Below the pieces are notes generated by a model. The model was not told the DNA's origin and did not search any database. It saw only the letters and a list, made by a program, of their open reading frames with translations. The translations under genes and the position numbers were made by a program. Source: DATFAS01 sp035254305 (GTDB lineage: Bacteria > Bacillota > Bacilli > Aneurinibacillales > RAOX-1). From it: a stretch of DNA of 29,052 nucleotides. Below, one piece after another: positions 15,282-23,047 of the stretch (its first letter is position 1; every line of letters starts with the position of its first letter). The stretch is taken from contig DATFAS010000067.1 in the NCBI GenBank assembly GCA_035254305.1, positions 1-29,052 of the forward strand. The letters run 5' to 3'.

Positions 15282-15956
15282 GTGAGCATTCTCGAAATGA
15301 AACAAGTAACCAAAAAATATGGAAATCTTCATGTGCTAGAGCAAATTAGCTTCGATATAGAAGAAGGAGAATGGATCGCTATTATGGGTCCTTCTGGTTC
15401 GGGTAAAAGCACACTAATGAATATCATTGGCTGCCTCGATAAACCTACCTCAGGTTCTGTAAAAATAAAGGGAAGAGAATCAGCCAGTCTAAACAAGAAG
15501 CAGCTTACGGAATTACGACGGGAAACCATCGGGCTGGTTTTTCAACAGTTTCACTTAATTCCACATCTAACCGCCTTAGAGAATGTGATGATTGCCCAGT
15601 ATTATCATAGTATACATGATGAAAAAGAGGCGATTGCGGCTCTTGAAAGGGTAGGTCTTGGAGAGAGGATTCATCACCTTCCTGCCCAGCTTTCCGGTGG
15701 TGAACAACAGCGTGTTTGTATCGCTAGAGCCCTTATTAATTATCCGGCAATTATTCTTGCGGATGAGCCAACGGGTAATCTGGATGAAGCTAATGAGAAA
15801 ATCGTGATGAAATTATTTGCAGAGCTACATCAGGAGGGGCACACGATTATCATGGTAACACACGATCGTGAAGTGGCCCAGTGTGCAGGTCGATGCATTA
15901 AACTTGAATATGGTAATATTATGGAAATTGAACAATTATATTCGCCACATAAGTAA
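15282..15956 (+). CDS. ABC transporter ATP-binding protein (LolD/MacB type, iron-uptake operon)
   Basis: A 224-residue ATPase with Walker A GPSGSGKST, Q-loop FQQFHLIPHLT, signature LSGGEQQR, Walker B ILADEPTGNLD and H-loop VTHD. It is the short single-domain form used with FtsX/MacB-type permeases and is placed directly after two of them. The start is GTG with AGGAGG at good spacing. It powers the permease pair 12802-15257 and is the last gene of the six-gene iron operon; no clear terminator follows. Confidence 0.94.
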   Translation: MSILEMKQVTKKYGNLHVLEQISFDIEEGEWIAIMGPSGSGKSTLMNIIGCLDKPTSGSVKIKGRESASLNKKQLTELRRETIGLVFQQFHLIPHLTALENVMIAQYYHSIHDEKEAIAALERVGLGERIHHLPAQLSGGEQQRVCIARALINYPAIILADEPTGNLDEANEKIVMKLFAELHQEGHTIIMVTHDREVAQCAGRCIKLEYGNIMEIEQLYSPHK

Positions 15957-15994
15957 GAGGATGTTGTTTTTTTTCTTTCATGGGGGGTGGAATG

Positions 15995-17272
15995 ATGTCT
16001 TTTTGGAAAAAGATAAGAGGTATGTTGAAAAAGTGGTGGCATGGCCATGCAGAACAGGAGGAAGAGAAAGGCATGGAATGGAAACCAGTGGATTCACCAA
16101 CGCACACTCTTGAACCATTCGATCACCCCTTAAGCCCGTTGGTCCCACACCTAACGGACAGTGATTTGCCCTATGTGGTGATGGAGAGATTTCATGATAG
16201 CAAGTATTGGACATGGACAGAAAGGATAAGAGGCCATCAGGATCTGTTAGCACAGGAGAAATTTATTCCTGAAATTGTGCGTAAGGATGAGGAGCTCATT
16301 CGACATTTTGGGTCCTCTGAACCTTCTTCTACAGATATTCTGCTACACTATCTATCCGCGGCTAAGAAACCATCGCATCATCCTGTTTTACTTGTACATG
16401 GGGCAGGACATGATGCAAATCTTGCTTGGTGTCAGTCACCTGAGGGGCAAGCTGGAATCGTCTCCTCCTTATCATCGTCAGGAAGAGATGTGTTTGCAAT
16501 TACGTATGCTCATAGTCATGGGGATAATTGGCAACAGGCGATTGGGTTAGCCAATGGGATTAAGCGGATTATGGAGATTACTTCAGTAGATAAAATCGAC
16601 CTCATTGCCCACAGCAAGGGAGGGATTCCTGTTTGGATTTATTTGGCCGGATTATGTGGGAGCTGGGATGCTGAATATGAGGGAGAAGTAGACCGCTGCA
16701 TTCTACTTGGCACACCTAATCGAGGGCTTGATTTTCCTTTCCGTCATGCGACTGCAAACTGGTCTGTCATCCAGATGGGGATTAGTGCACCTGTTGCTTG
16801 TGACTCTATGTTGTACTTTGGGAAATATATCGATACAACGGGGCGGAGTCTTTACCTTGATGGGGGTGCTTTTCCAGGCTCTTCTCAGTTGCTTTATCGC
16901 TGGGACGATCGTTTACCTGTCGGATTTCGTTCGAAAACCTTGTACTATGGTGGTCAGAATATGTTTCTTCATTCAAGAGGGATTGATACCGCCATTCGAG
17001 AAGGCGGTTATTTAATGGAGAAACTGCTTTCTTCTCCGATGGATGAACAGATTCAGATTCATGTCTTGGCAGGAAATCAGCCCTATTTCCATGGGGTTCG
17101 AGGGGAACAGGATGGGGAGAGTGATGGGCTAGTTTTGGTGGATAGTGTTCTTTATACAGATGGAATGGCACCGAACACGAATCGGATCATGCGAAAGGAT
17201 ATTCTGCCGCTTAATCATTTAGAGCTGCTATACCACCCTGATGCGCATCATTGGATTTTGGAGGGTTTGTGA
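15995..17272 (+). CDS. lipase/esterase-like alpha/beta hydrolase
   Basis: A 426-residue hydrolase. The oxyanion-hole region is VLLVHGAGHD; the nucleophile elbow is A-H-S-K-G with Ser207, the alanine-first variant seen in Bacillus lipases; the likely acid is in GESDGLV and the likely base is the His of PLNHLEL. There is no signal peptide: the N terminus is charged and amphipathic (SFWKKIRGMLKKWW), so it is probably cytoplasmic, membrane-surface or spore-located. About 100 residues precede the hydrolase core and are unlike anything I recognise. The start at 15995 is chosen because GGGGTGG precedes it; ATGs at 15980 and 15992 lie in or against that site. It follows the iron operon by 38 bases but is functionally unrelated. 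Confidence 0.82.
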   Translation: MSFWKKIRGMLKKWWHGHAEQEEEKGMEWKPVDSPTHTLEPFDHPLSPLVPHLTDSDLPYVVMERFHDSKYWTWTERIRGHQDLLAQEKFIPEIVRKDEELIRHFGSSEPSSTDILLHYLSAAKKPSHHPVLLVHGAGHDANLAWCQSPEGQAGIVSSLSSSGRDVFAITYAHSHGDNWQQAIGLANGIKRIMEITSVDKIDLIAHSKGGIPVWIYLAGLCGSWDAEYEGEVDRCILLGTPNRGLDFPFRHATANWSVIQMGISAPVACDSMLYFGKYIDTTGRSLYLDGGAFPGSSQLLYRWDDRLPVGFRSKTLYYGGQNMFLHSRGIDTAIREGGYLMEKLLSSPMDEQIQIHVLAGNQPYFHGVRGEQDGESDGLVLVDSVLYTDGMAPNTNRIMRKDILPLNHLELLYHPDAHHWILEGL

Positions 17273-17299
17273 TGGATCGATCATATTTCTCCAAAATCC

Positions 17300-17317
17300 T
17301 ACTATAATTTTATAGTA
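17300..17317. repeat. inverted repeat upstream of the paralogue pair
   Basis: TACTATAA-TT-TTATAGTA, two 8-base arms around TT, 24 bases before the start of the next gene. AT-rich and palindromic, it could be an operator or part of a promoter (it contains TATAAT). It lacks the GC content for a terminator. Confidence 0.5.
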
Positions 17318-17340
17318 CCTTAACCGTTGGGAGGAAGGAT

Positions 17341-17895
17341 ATGCTTAGCTTATTTCGAAAGAACAAGCCAACTCAAAAAGTTCCTCTAGAAGTGGTTGAT
17401 ATCACCAGTCCAACACAACAATCCATTCTAGGAAAATATTTTATTGGCCAGACACAAGAGTTAACCTTGGAAGGAACTTCTCATGCATGGGGAGGTTTAG
17501 TAAATCCATCAGATTCTAAAGTAAATCTCTTTTTCGATATATTTACTGTCACTAATTTTTCTAGATATTCCTTTTTAGCTGAAATCTGGCTAAACGCCAA
17601 ACTTCCTGGAAATCCAACCATCTCCACTTATGTACATCCCTCCAATCTTACTCTACATCCACTTCCTAAACCAAAAGTCAGTCTACAATTTGTTAGCCAA
17701 ACCTTGGGATCACCATCCGGTGGGGTCAACGCCTTCGATCGAATTGTTGTACCGAACACAACTTTGATTAGTGATTCCAGTAAGGGAAGTATTATCATTC
17801 CTCCTGGTGGTTCTTTCGCTATCTTTCTATTGCCTTTGGGCTCTGGGGTGGCTCAGTCCAGAATCGTCCTGACCTGGTGGGAGGAACAAGTATAA
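17341..17895 (+). CDS. uncharacterised protein, DUF6143-like (copy 1)
   Basis: A 184-residue soluble protein with no signal peptide or membrane helix. It is beta-rich with recurring turns: GQTQELTLEG, SHAWGGLVNP, FDIFTVTNFSR, AEIWLNA, SNLTLHPLPKPKVSLQF, a PPGG turn (IIIPPGGSFAI) and the terminal LTWWEE. I associate it, with moderate certainty, with the Bacillales-only family DUF6143, which has no known function. The next gene encodes a paralogue sharing the NHAWGGL-NP, FTxTNFSR, AEIWLN, PPGGS and WWEE landmarks. Ribosome-binding site GGGAGGA. The fold may be a jelly-roll-like coat or matrix protein; that is speculation. Confidence 0.8.
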   Translation: MLSLFRKNKPTQKVPLEVVDITSPTQQSILGKYFIGQTQELTLEGTSHAWGGLVNPSDSKVNLFFDIFTVTNFSRYSFLAEIWLNAKLPGNPTISTYVHPSNLTLHPLPKPKVSLQFVSQTLGSPSGGVNAFDRIVVPNTTLISDSSKGSIIIPPGGSFAIFLLPLGSGVAQSRIVLTWWEEQV

Positions 17896-18437
17896 TGAAG
17901 AAATGGAAAAATCCACAACCAGTAGAGGTGATTAATACACCCTATTCTGTTTATGCAGCATTTCAAGGAAATTACTTTTTTGGGCAAACTGAAAAATTGA
18001 ACCTAAGCTCGGGAAATCACGCCTGGGGTGGTTTAATCAACCCCATTGGTTCGGGTGTTCAACTTTTCTGGAATGTCTATACGATTTCGAATTTCTCCAG
18101 ACAGCCCTTTACCGCCGAAATTTGGTTGAATAGTACTTTAGTGGGGAAAGGGCAGAAATCACAGAATGTAAGCCCATCTAATTTGTCACTCTCTCCACTC
18201 ACATACCCGAGAGTTGAACTACAATATGCTGAGGGTTTCTCCGAACTGCCTAGTGATGGTATTTTCTCCTTTATAAGAAGGGTAGAGCCAGGTACCACAT
18301 TAACTAGACATGATTTTCAAGGTTTGATTATTCTTCCCCCAGGTGGGTCGGTTATCGTACTTGTGCGATCTCCAGGTACACATCAGGTTCAATCAAGGAT
18401 TGCTTTTGGTTGGTGGGAGGAAAATATTAGGGACTAA
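17895..18437 (+). CDS. uncharacterised protein, DUF6143-like (copy 2)
   Basis: A 180-residue paralogue of the preceding product, colinear along its whole length (GQTEKLNLSSGNHAWGGLIN, YTISNFSRQPFTAEIWLN, LPPGGSVIVL, FGWWEEN). Its ATG overlaps the TAA of copy 1 by one base (TAATG), with GGGAGGA inside the end of copy 1, so translation is coupled and the two proteins should be made in equal amounts. An upstream in-frame GTG at 17877 is less likely because the ribosome-binding site lies after it. Equal-amount paralogues suggest a hetero-oligomer. Function is not recognised. Confidence 0.85.
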   Translation: MKKWKNPQPVEVINTPYSVYAAFQGNYFFGQTEKLNLSSGNHAWGGLINPIGSGVQLFWNVYTISNFSRQPFTAEIWLNSTLVGKGQKSQNVSPSNLSLSPLTYPRVELQYAEGFSELPSDGIFSFIRRVEPGTTLTRHDFQGLIILPPGGSVIVLVRSPGTHQVQSRIAFGWWEENIRD

Positions 18438-18466
18438 CGTAGGACTAAGTGATCTCATATTACTTT

Positions 18467-18517
18467 GACTACTATCCCCTTCAATAAGGTACTTCCGGAG
18501 TCAAGGGGATAGTAGTC
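18467..18517. repeat. 15-bp perfect inverted repeat after the paralogue pair
   Basis: GACTACTATCCCCTT (18467-18481) and AAGGGGATAGTAGTC (18503-18517), 21-nt loop. Neither strand has a T tract after it, so it is not a standard intrinsic terminator, although it may stop or protect the upstream transcript. Confidence 0.8.
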
Positions 18518-18524
18518 CAAAAAG

Positions 18525-18548
18525 TGACAAAATATGACGAATAGTGAC
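18525..18548. promoter_or_regulatory. three TGAC repeats at 10-bp spacing upstream of the formate dehydrogenase gene
   Basis: TGAC occurs at 18525, 18535 and 18545, one helical turn apart, each preceded by a purine and A/T. Phased direct repeats like this are typical of tandem regulator binding. No regulator is assigned. Confidence 0.4.
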
Positions 18549-18621
18549 TTTCTTAACAACCATTTTCTATGTGATGTGATAGGGTTTATCATATTAACTC
18601 TAAGGGTAGGAGGTAGCTTAC

Positions 18622-20670
18622 GTGACTGAGATAAAAACAACGTGTGGTTATTGTGGCACGGGGTGTGGATTGATCCTCGAAGTCCAAAATAACCGCATAG
18701 TAAGCATTAAAGGGGATAAAGAAAGTCGTGTTAATAAGGGGCAGACATGTGTTAAGGGAGCTTTCGCCTATCCCTATGTAAACAGCCCGGATCGTCTTCA
18801 CGAGCCGTTGCTGCGACGGAATGGTAAGCTTGTGCCAGTTTCCTGGGATGAAGCAATGGAATTCCTAACTCAAAAGCTTAATCATGTGAAACAAACCTGG
18901 GGTCCAAAAGCAATTTCTATGTTTGCCTGTGCTCGGGCAACGAATGAAACCAATTATGTCACGCAGAAATTCATCAGGACGGTGATCGGTAGTAACAATA
19001 TCGATGGCTGTAACCGTACCTGACACGCACCAAGTGTTGCCGGTCTGGCAACTATACTCGGAAGCGGAAATCCAACGAATACAATCGAAGATTTTGACAA
19101 GGCGGATGTCTTATTTCTGATTGGATCGAATACAACAGCAGCACATCCTATTATTGCTAATCGTATTAGAAAAGCGGCTAAAAACGGGCTTAAGCTGGTT
19201 ATTATTGATCCTAGGAAAATCGACCTTGTATCAGTGGCTACTACCCATCTTCAATTAAAAATTGGAACAGACGTTGCGCTTATGAATGCGATGATCCATG
19301 TTATTCTCGAAGAGCAGCTGTATGATCCATCTTTCATCTCCAGAACGACTTCGGGAATAGAGGAGCTTCAAAAGAAAGTAAAAGACTATTCTCCAGAACA
19401 GGTGTCCTCGATCACAGGCTTAGACCCCGAGCAAATAAGAGAGACAGCTAGGCTTTATGCGAAGGCTAACAATGCCATGATTGCCTATACACTAGGTATT
19501 ACCGAATACCACTTTGGAGTTAATAATGTCTTTAATCTAGTTAATTTGGCCTTATTGACAGGTCATGTAGGTAAAGAAGGAAATGGGATTATGCCTCTGC
19601 GTGGGCAGAATAATGTTCAAGGTGCAGGGGATATGGGATGCTTGCCTAATCAATTACCCGGTGGTTTTGCATTGGGAAATGATGAATATCGAGGCCGGTT
19701 CGAGAGATCGTGGGGTGTCGAGATTGATCCAAGTTCAGGTGCTACACAAACAAGAACCTTCGAAAAGATGGAAAATGGAGAGGTTAAAGCTCTCTATGTC
19801 ATTGGCGAAAACCCTTTGATTGCGGATGTTCATATGTCCCATACGGAGTCACTGTTGAAAAAGCTAGATCTATTAATCGTGCAGGATATCTTTCTAACAG
19901 AAACGGCTAGACTCGCTGATCTTGTCCTTCCAGCTCAGTGCTGGGGAGAAGTGGAAGGAACCTATACCAATACTGACCGGCGAGTACAGCGGGTGCGTAA
20001 GGCAGTGGAGCCGCATCCGAATACGAGAGAGGATTGGGTTATTTTATGTGATCTTGCTACACGTATGGGCTATCCTATGAGCTATGTGAATAGCGAGGAA
20101 ATATGGAATGAATTACGAGAATTAGCGCCCGAGATGTACGGTGGAATGTCCTATATCCGATTAGATAAGGAAGGTGGGCTTCATTATCCTTGTCCGGCAT
20201 TGGATCATCCAGGAACCTCTTATTTACATGAACGCTTCCATGAACCCGAATTCAAGGGGTCTGTGGCTTCCTTTGTACCGGTAGATTACACACCTTTACT
20301 TGAAGTGCCTGATGAGGAGTATCCATTTGTACTAACCACAGGTAGAAGATACGAACAATATAATACACATACGCAGACAAGATATTACGCGGATACGGTG
20401 AAATTAAAGCAAACGAAAGAAACCGTAGATATGCATCCGGATGATGCGCTGCGACTAGGGATTGCTCACGGAGAATGGGTCGAGGTCAGCTCTCGGAGAA
20501 GTCAGCTTCATGTTGTAGCGAATGTGACGGATAGAATGGTTCCAGGGCTCGTGTTTATGAGCTTTCATTGGTCAGAGGTACCTACGAATGCCCTCACTCT
20601 GAATGAATATGACCCGATCTCGGGGACTGCAGAATTTAAAGCCTGCGCGGTGAGGATCAGGAAGATTTAA
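18622..20670 (+). CDS. fdhF: formate dehydrogenase catalytic subunit, selenocysteine-containing (in-frame TGA at 19021)
   Basis: A molybdopterin oxidoreductase of 682 residues when TGA codon 134 (19021-19023) is read as selenocysteine. It starts at GTG after AGGAGGT. The N terminus has the [4Fe-4S] ligands CGYCGTGC and CVKG. The active-site stretch reads NNIDGCNRT-Sec-HAPSVAGL, aligned with the selenocysteine site of known formate dehydrogenases, and the frame continues without another stop through LIGSNTTAAHP, MPLRGQNNVQGAGDMG, GENPLIADV and a C-terminal dinucleotide-binding domain (about 560-680). A SECIS hairpin follows the TGA. It oxidises formate to CO2 using Mo- or W-bis-PGD. No electron-transfer subunit, sel or Moco genes are nearby, so partners must be elsewhere. 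A frameshift-free single TGA exactly at this residue makes pseudogenisation unlikely. Confidence 0.93.
19024..19061 (+). promoter_or_regulatory. bacterial SECIS element
   Basis: Directly after the in-frame TGA, TTGCC (19037-19041) pairs with GGCAA (19047-19051) around the loop GGTCT (19042-19046). The loop is the same as in the E. coli fdhF SECIS, and it starts exactly 18 bases after the TGA, as there. A lower stem forms from CCAAGT with ACTCGG (five of six pairs). This would recruit SelB with Sec-tRNA. Confidence 0.85.
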
Positions 20671-20676
20671 AATTAG

Positions 20677-20732
20677 AAAGAGAAACCCCCTACATTCTTA
20701 AGGAATGAGGGGGTTTCTCTTTGATTATTTAA
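20677..20732. terminator. bidirectional intrinsic terminator between fdhF and glcB
   Basis: A 14-bp perfect stem (AAAGAGAAACCCCC 20677-20690 with GGGGGTTTCTCTTT 20709-20722) with an inner CATTC/GAATG helix, T-rich on the plus strand after it and T-rich on the minus strand on the other side. It serves the two convergent genes. Confidence 0.9.
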
Positions 20733-20737
20733 GATTT

Positions 20738-22915
20738 TTAAGCTCTTTGAGCAACTTTTGCTTTAAATTCAATACGGCGACGGTGAAGGATAGGCTCTGT
20801 ATAACCGCTTGGTTGATCATAGCCCTTGAAGATAAGCTCACAAGCAGCTTGGAAGGCTACAGAGTCATCATAATTAGCAGCCATCGGACGGTATGCAGAA
20901 TCTCCGGAGTTCTGTTCATCTACCACTTTTGCCATACGCTTCATAGTTTCAAGAACTTGCTCCTGTGTGCAGATTCCATGGTGTAGCCAGTTAGCGATAT
21001 GCTGGCTGGAGATACGAAGGGTAGCACGGTCTTCCATTAATCCAATGTTGTTAATATCAGGAACCTTCGAGCAGCCAATTCCCTGTTCAACCCAACGTAC
21101 CACGTAACCAAGGATTCCTTGAGAGTTATTGTCTAATTCTTGTTGGATTTCTTCGGCACTCCATTGTGGATTGCTCTCAACAGGAATGACAAGGATATCG
21201 TCACGGTAGTCGCGGATGGATGCTTTTAATTGATCTTGAACCTCACGAACATCTACCTGATGGTAGTGAAGAGCATGCAAGGTTGCTGCAGTAGGTGATG
21301 GTACCCAAGCGGTATTTCCACCTGCTTGAAGATGACCAATCTTTTGCTTTAGCATTTCTTTCATTAGGTCAGGCATAGCCCACATACCTTTTCCAATTTG
21401 GGCGCGACCTTGTAAGCCACAAGTCAAACCAACGGCTACATTTGATTTTTCATAGCTTTGTAACCAAGTGGAGGTTTTCATATTATTCTTACGAACCATT
21501 GGCCCAGCTTCCATAGAGGTATGCATTTCATCCCCTGTACGGTCTAGGAATCCAGTATTGATAAATACAATACGATCCTTCACTTGACGAACACAGTTTT
21601 TCAAGTTAAGTGAAGTCCGGCGTTCTTCATCCATAACCCCGATTTTGATTGTATGACGTTCCAAACCTAATAGGTCTTCGACACGGTTAAAGAGTTCATT
21701 AGCGAAAGCGGCTTCCTCAGATCCGTGCATTTTTGGCTTAACGATATAGATTGATCCGGTATAAGAATTCGTAAAGCCTCCATTACCAAGTAGATCATGC
21801 TTACCGATTAGACTGGTGAACACAGCATCAAGGATTCCTTCAGGAACCTCTTGACCATTCTGATCAAGAACCATATTAATCGTCATTAGATGTCCAACAT
21901 TACGAACAAACAAGAGGGAACGTCCAGGTAGGCTAATTTCCTCACCAGCAGGAGAGGTGTAGGTACGATCTGGATTGAGTGTACGGGTAATAGTTTTCGT
22001 CCCTTTAGCGAAGGAAGCGGATAAATCCCCCTTCATCAAACCTAACCAACGGCTATAAACTTCTACCTTATCTTCGGCATCAACAGCGGCTACAGAGTCT
22101 TCACAGTCCATGATGGTTGTAAGGGCAGCCTCCATAAGAATATCCTTCACACCTGCTGCATCTCCTTGACCAATCGGGTTGTTGCGGTCAATTTGAATCT
22201 CGAAGTGAATCCCGTTATTTCTAATTAATAGTGAAGATGGGGACGAAGATTGCCCTTCATAGCCGACAAATTTTGCTGCATCTTGAAGGCCTGTTGTACT
22301 ACCATTAGCTAGTGTAGCAACTAATTGACCGTTTACCACGGAATATTGTACGGCATCCTTGTGGGATGCCCCAGCAAGAGGTGCTGCCCCATCAAGAAAA
22401 TCCTTCCCAAAAGCAATAACCTTTTCTCCACGAACAGGATTGTAGGATGAGCTACGTTCTGCACCACCATCCTCATCGATCGCGTCTGTACCATAAAGCG
22501 CATCATAGAGGCTTCCCCAACGAGCATTCGCCGCATTCAGGGCGTAGCGGGCATTATTCACAGGAACAACAAGCTGTGGTCCTGCTTGGGAAGTAATGGC
22601 TTGATCCACTCCTTGTGTGGCCACTTCAAAATCTTCTACTACTGGCTCAAGATAGCCAATCTCTTGAAGGAAGGCTTTATATTGACTTGCATCCAAGTTT
22701 TGATTTTGTTTGTGCCAGTTATTGATCGCGGCCTGAATCTCGTCACGCTTCGCTAGCAATGCTTTGTTCTTTGGTGAAAGGTCATGAATTAATGTATCTA
22801 ACCCGGACCAAAATGTTTCATTGTCCACTTGGGTACCTGGAATTACTTCCTCGTTAATAAACTGATAAAGTGCTTGTGCTACTTGCAGATTTCCTACTTT
22901 TACATAGTCTCTCAT
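20738..22915 (-). CDS. glcB: malate synthase G
   Basis: A 725-residue single-chain malate synthase of the G isoform (the A isoform is about 530 residues). It condenses glyoxylate with acetyl-CoA to malate. Magnesium-site landmarks are intact: MDEERRTSLNL with the metal Glu and GFLDRTGDEMHTSMEAGP with the metal Asp; further signatures are GLQGRAQIGKGMW, HYHQVDVREVQ and VGHLMTINM. The ATG is preceded by AGGAGGAGAG. It is divergent from a LysR regulator and no isocitrate lyase gene is nearby, so it may process glyoxylate from glycolate, glycine or oxalate breakdown and not the glyoxylate shunt. That context reading is inference; enzyme identity is firm. Confidence 0.97.
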   Translation of the reverse strand: MRDYVKVGNLQVAQALYQFINEEVIPGTQVDNETFWSGLDTLIHDLSPKNKALLAKRDEIQAAINNWHKQNQNLDASQYKAFLQEIGYLEPVVEDFEVATQGVDQAITSQAGPQLVVPVNNARYALNAANARWGSLYDALYGTDAIDEDGGAERSSSYNPVRGEKVIAFGKDFLDGAAPLAGASHKDAVQYSVVNGQLVATLANGSTTGLQDAAKFVGYEGQSSSPSSLLIRNNGIHFEIQIDRNNPIGQGDAAGVKDILMEAALTTIMDCEDSVAAVDAEDKVEVYSRWLGLMKGDLSASFAKGTKTITRTLNPDRTYTSPAGEEISLPGRSLLFVRNVGHLMTINMVLDQNGQEVPEGILDAVFTSLIGKHDLLGNGGFTNSYTGSIYIVKPKMHGSEEAAFANELFNRVEDLLGLERHTIKIGVMDEERRTSLNLKNCVRQVKDRIVFINTGFLDRTGDEMHTSMEAGPMVRKNNMKTSTWLQSYEKSNVAVGLTCGLQGRAQIGKGMWAMPDLMKEMLKQKIGHLQAGGNTAWVPSPTAATLHALHYHQVDVREVQDQLKASIRDYRDDILVIPVESNPQWSAEEIQQELDNNSQGILGYVVRWVEQGIGCSKVPDINNIGLMEDRATLRISSQHIANWLHHGICTQEQVLETMKRMAKVVDEQNSGDSAYRPMAANYDDSVAFQAACELIFKGYDQPSGYTEPILHRRRIEFKAKVAQRA

Positions 22916-22964
22916 TTCTTCTCTCCTCCTAAATAATTATGACGGTTATTATTTTCTGATATTT

Positions 22965-22993
22965 ATTATATAATGAAGATCAACATATCTAAA
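22965..22993 (-). promoter_or_regulatory. probable SigA promoter of glcB
   Basis: On the minus strand TTTAGA (22993-22988), a 17-base spacer and a perfect TATAAT (22970-22965), about 50 bases before the gene. The -35 is weak, as expected for a promoter that needs an activator; it overlaps the palindrome at 22991-23004. Confidence 0.55.
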
Positions 22994-23004
22994 ATATATA
23001 TTTT
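22991..23004. promoter_or_regulatory. palindrome in the glcB-lysR divergent region, candidate LysR operator
   Basis: AAAATATATATTTT, a perfect 14-bp palindrome containing the T-N11-A type spacing used by LysR proteins, located at the -35 edge of the glcB promoter. Its AT-only content lowers certainty. Confidence 0.45.
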
Positions 23005-23047
23005 GAATGTTCCGTATGCATTTTAGTTATAAAGTGAGTTGATAACG

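Noticed and set aside
18622..20670. Reading the formate dehydrogenase as two separate genes or a nonsense pseudogene
   Set aside because: The only stop is a TGA at the known Sec position, the frame is otherwise intact, and a SECIS hairpin follows it.
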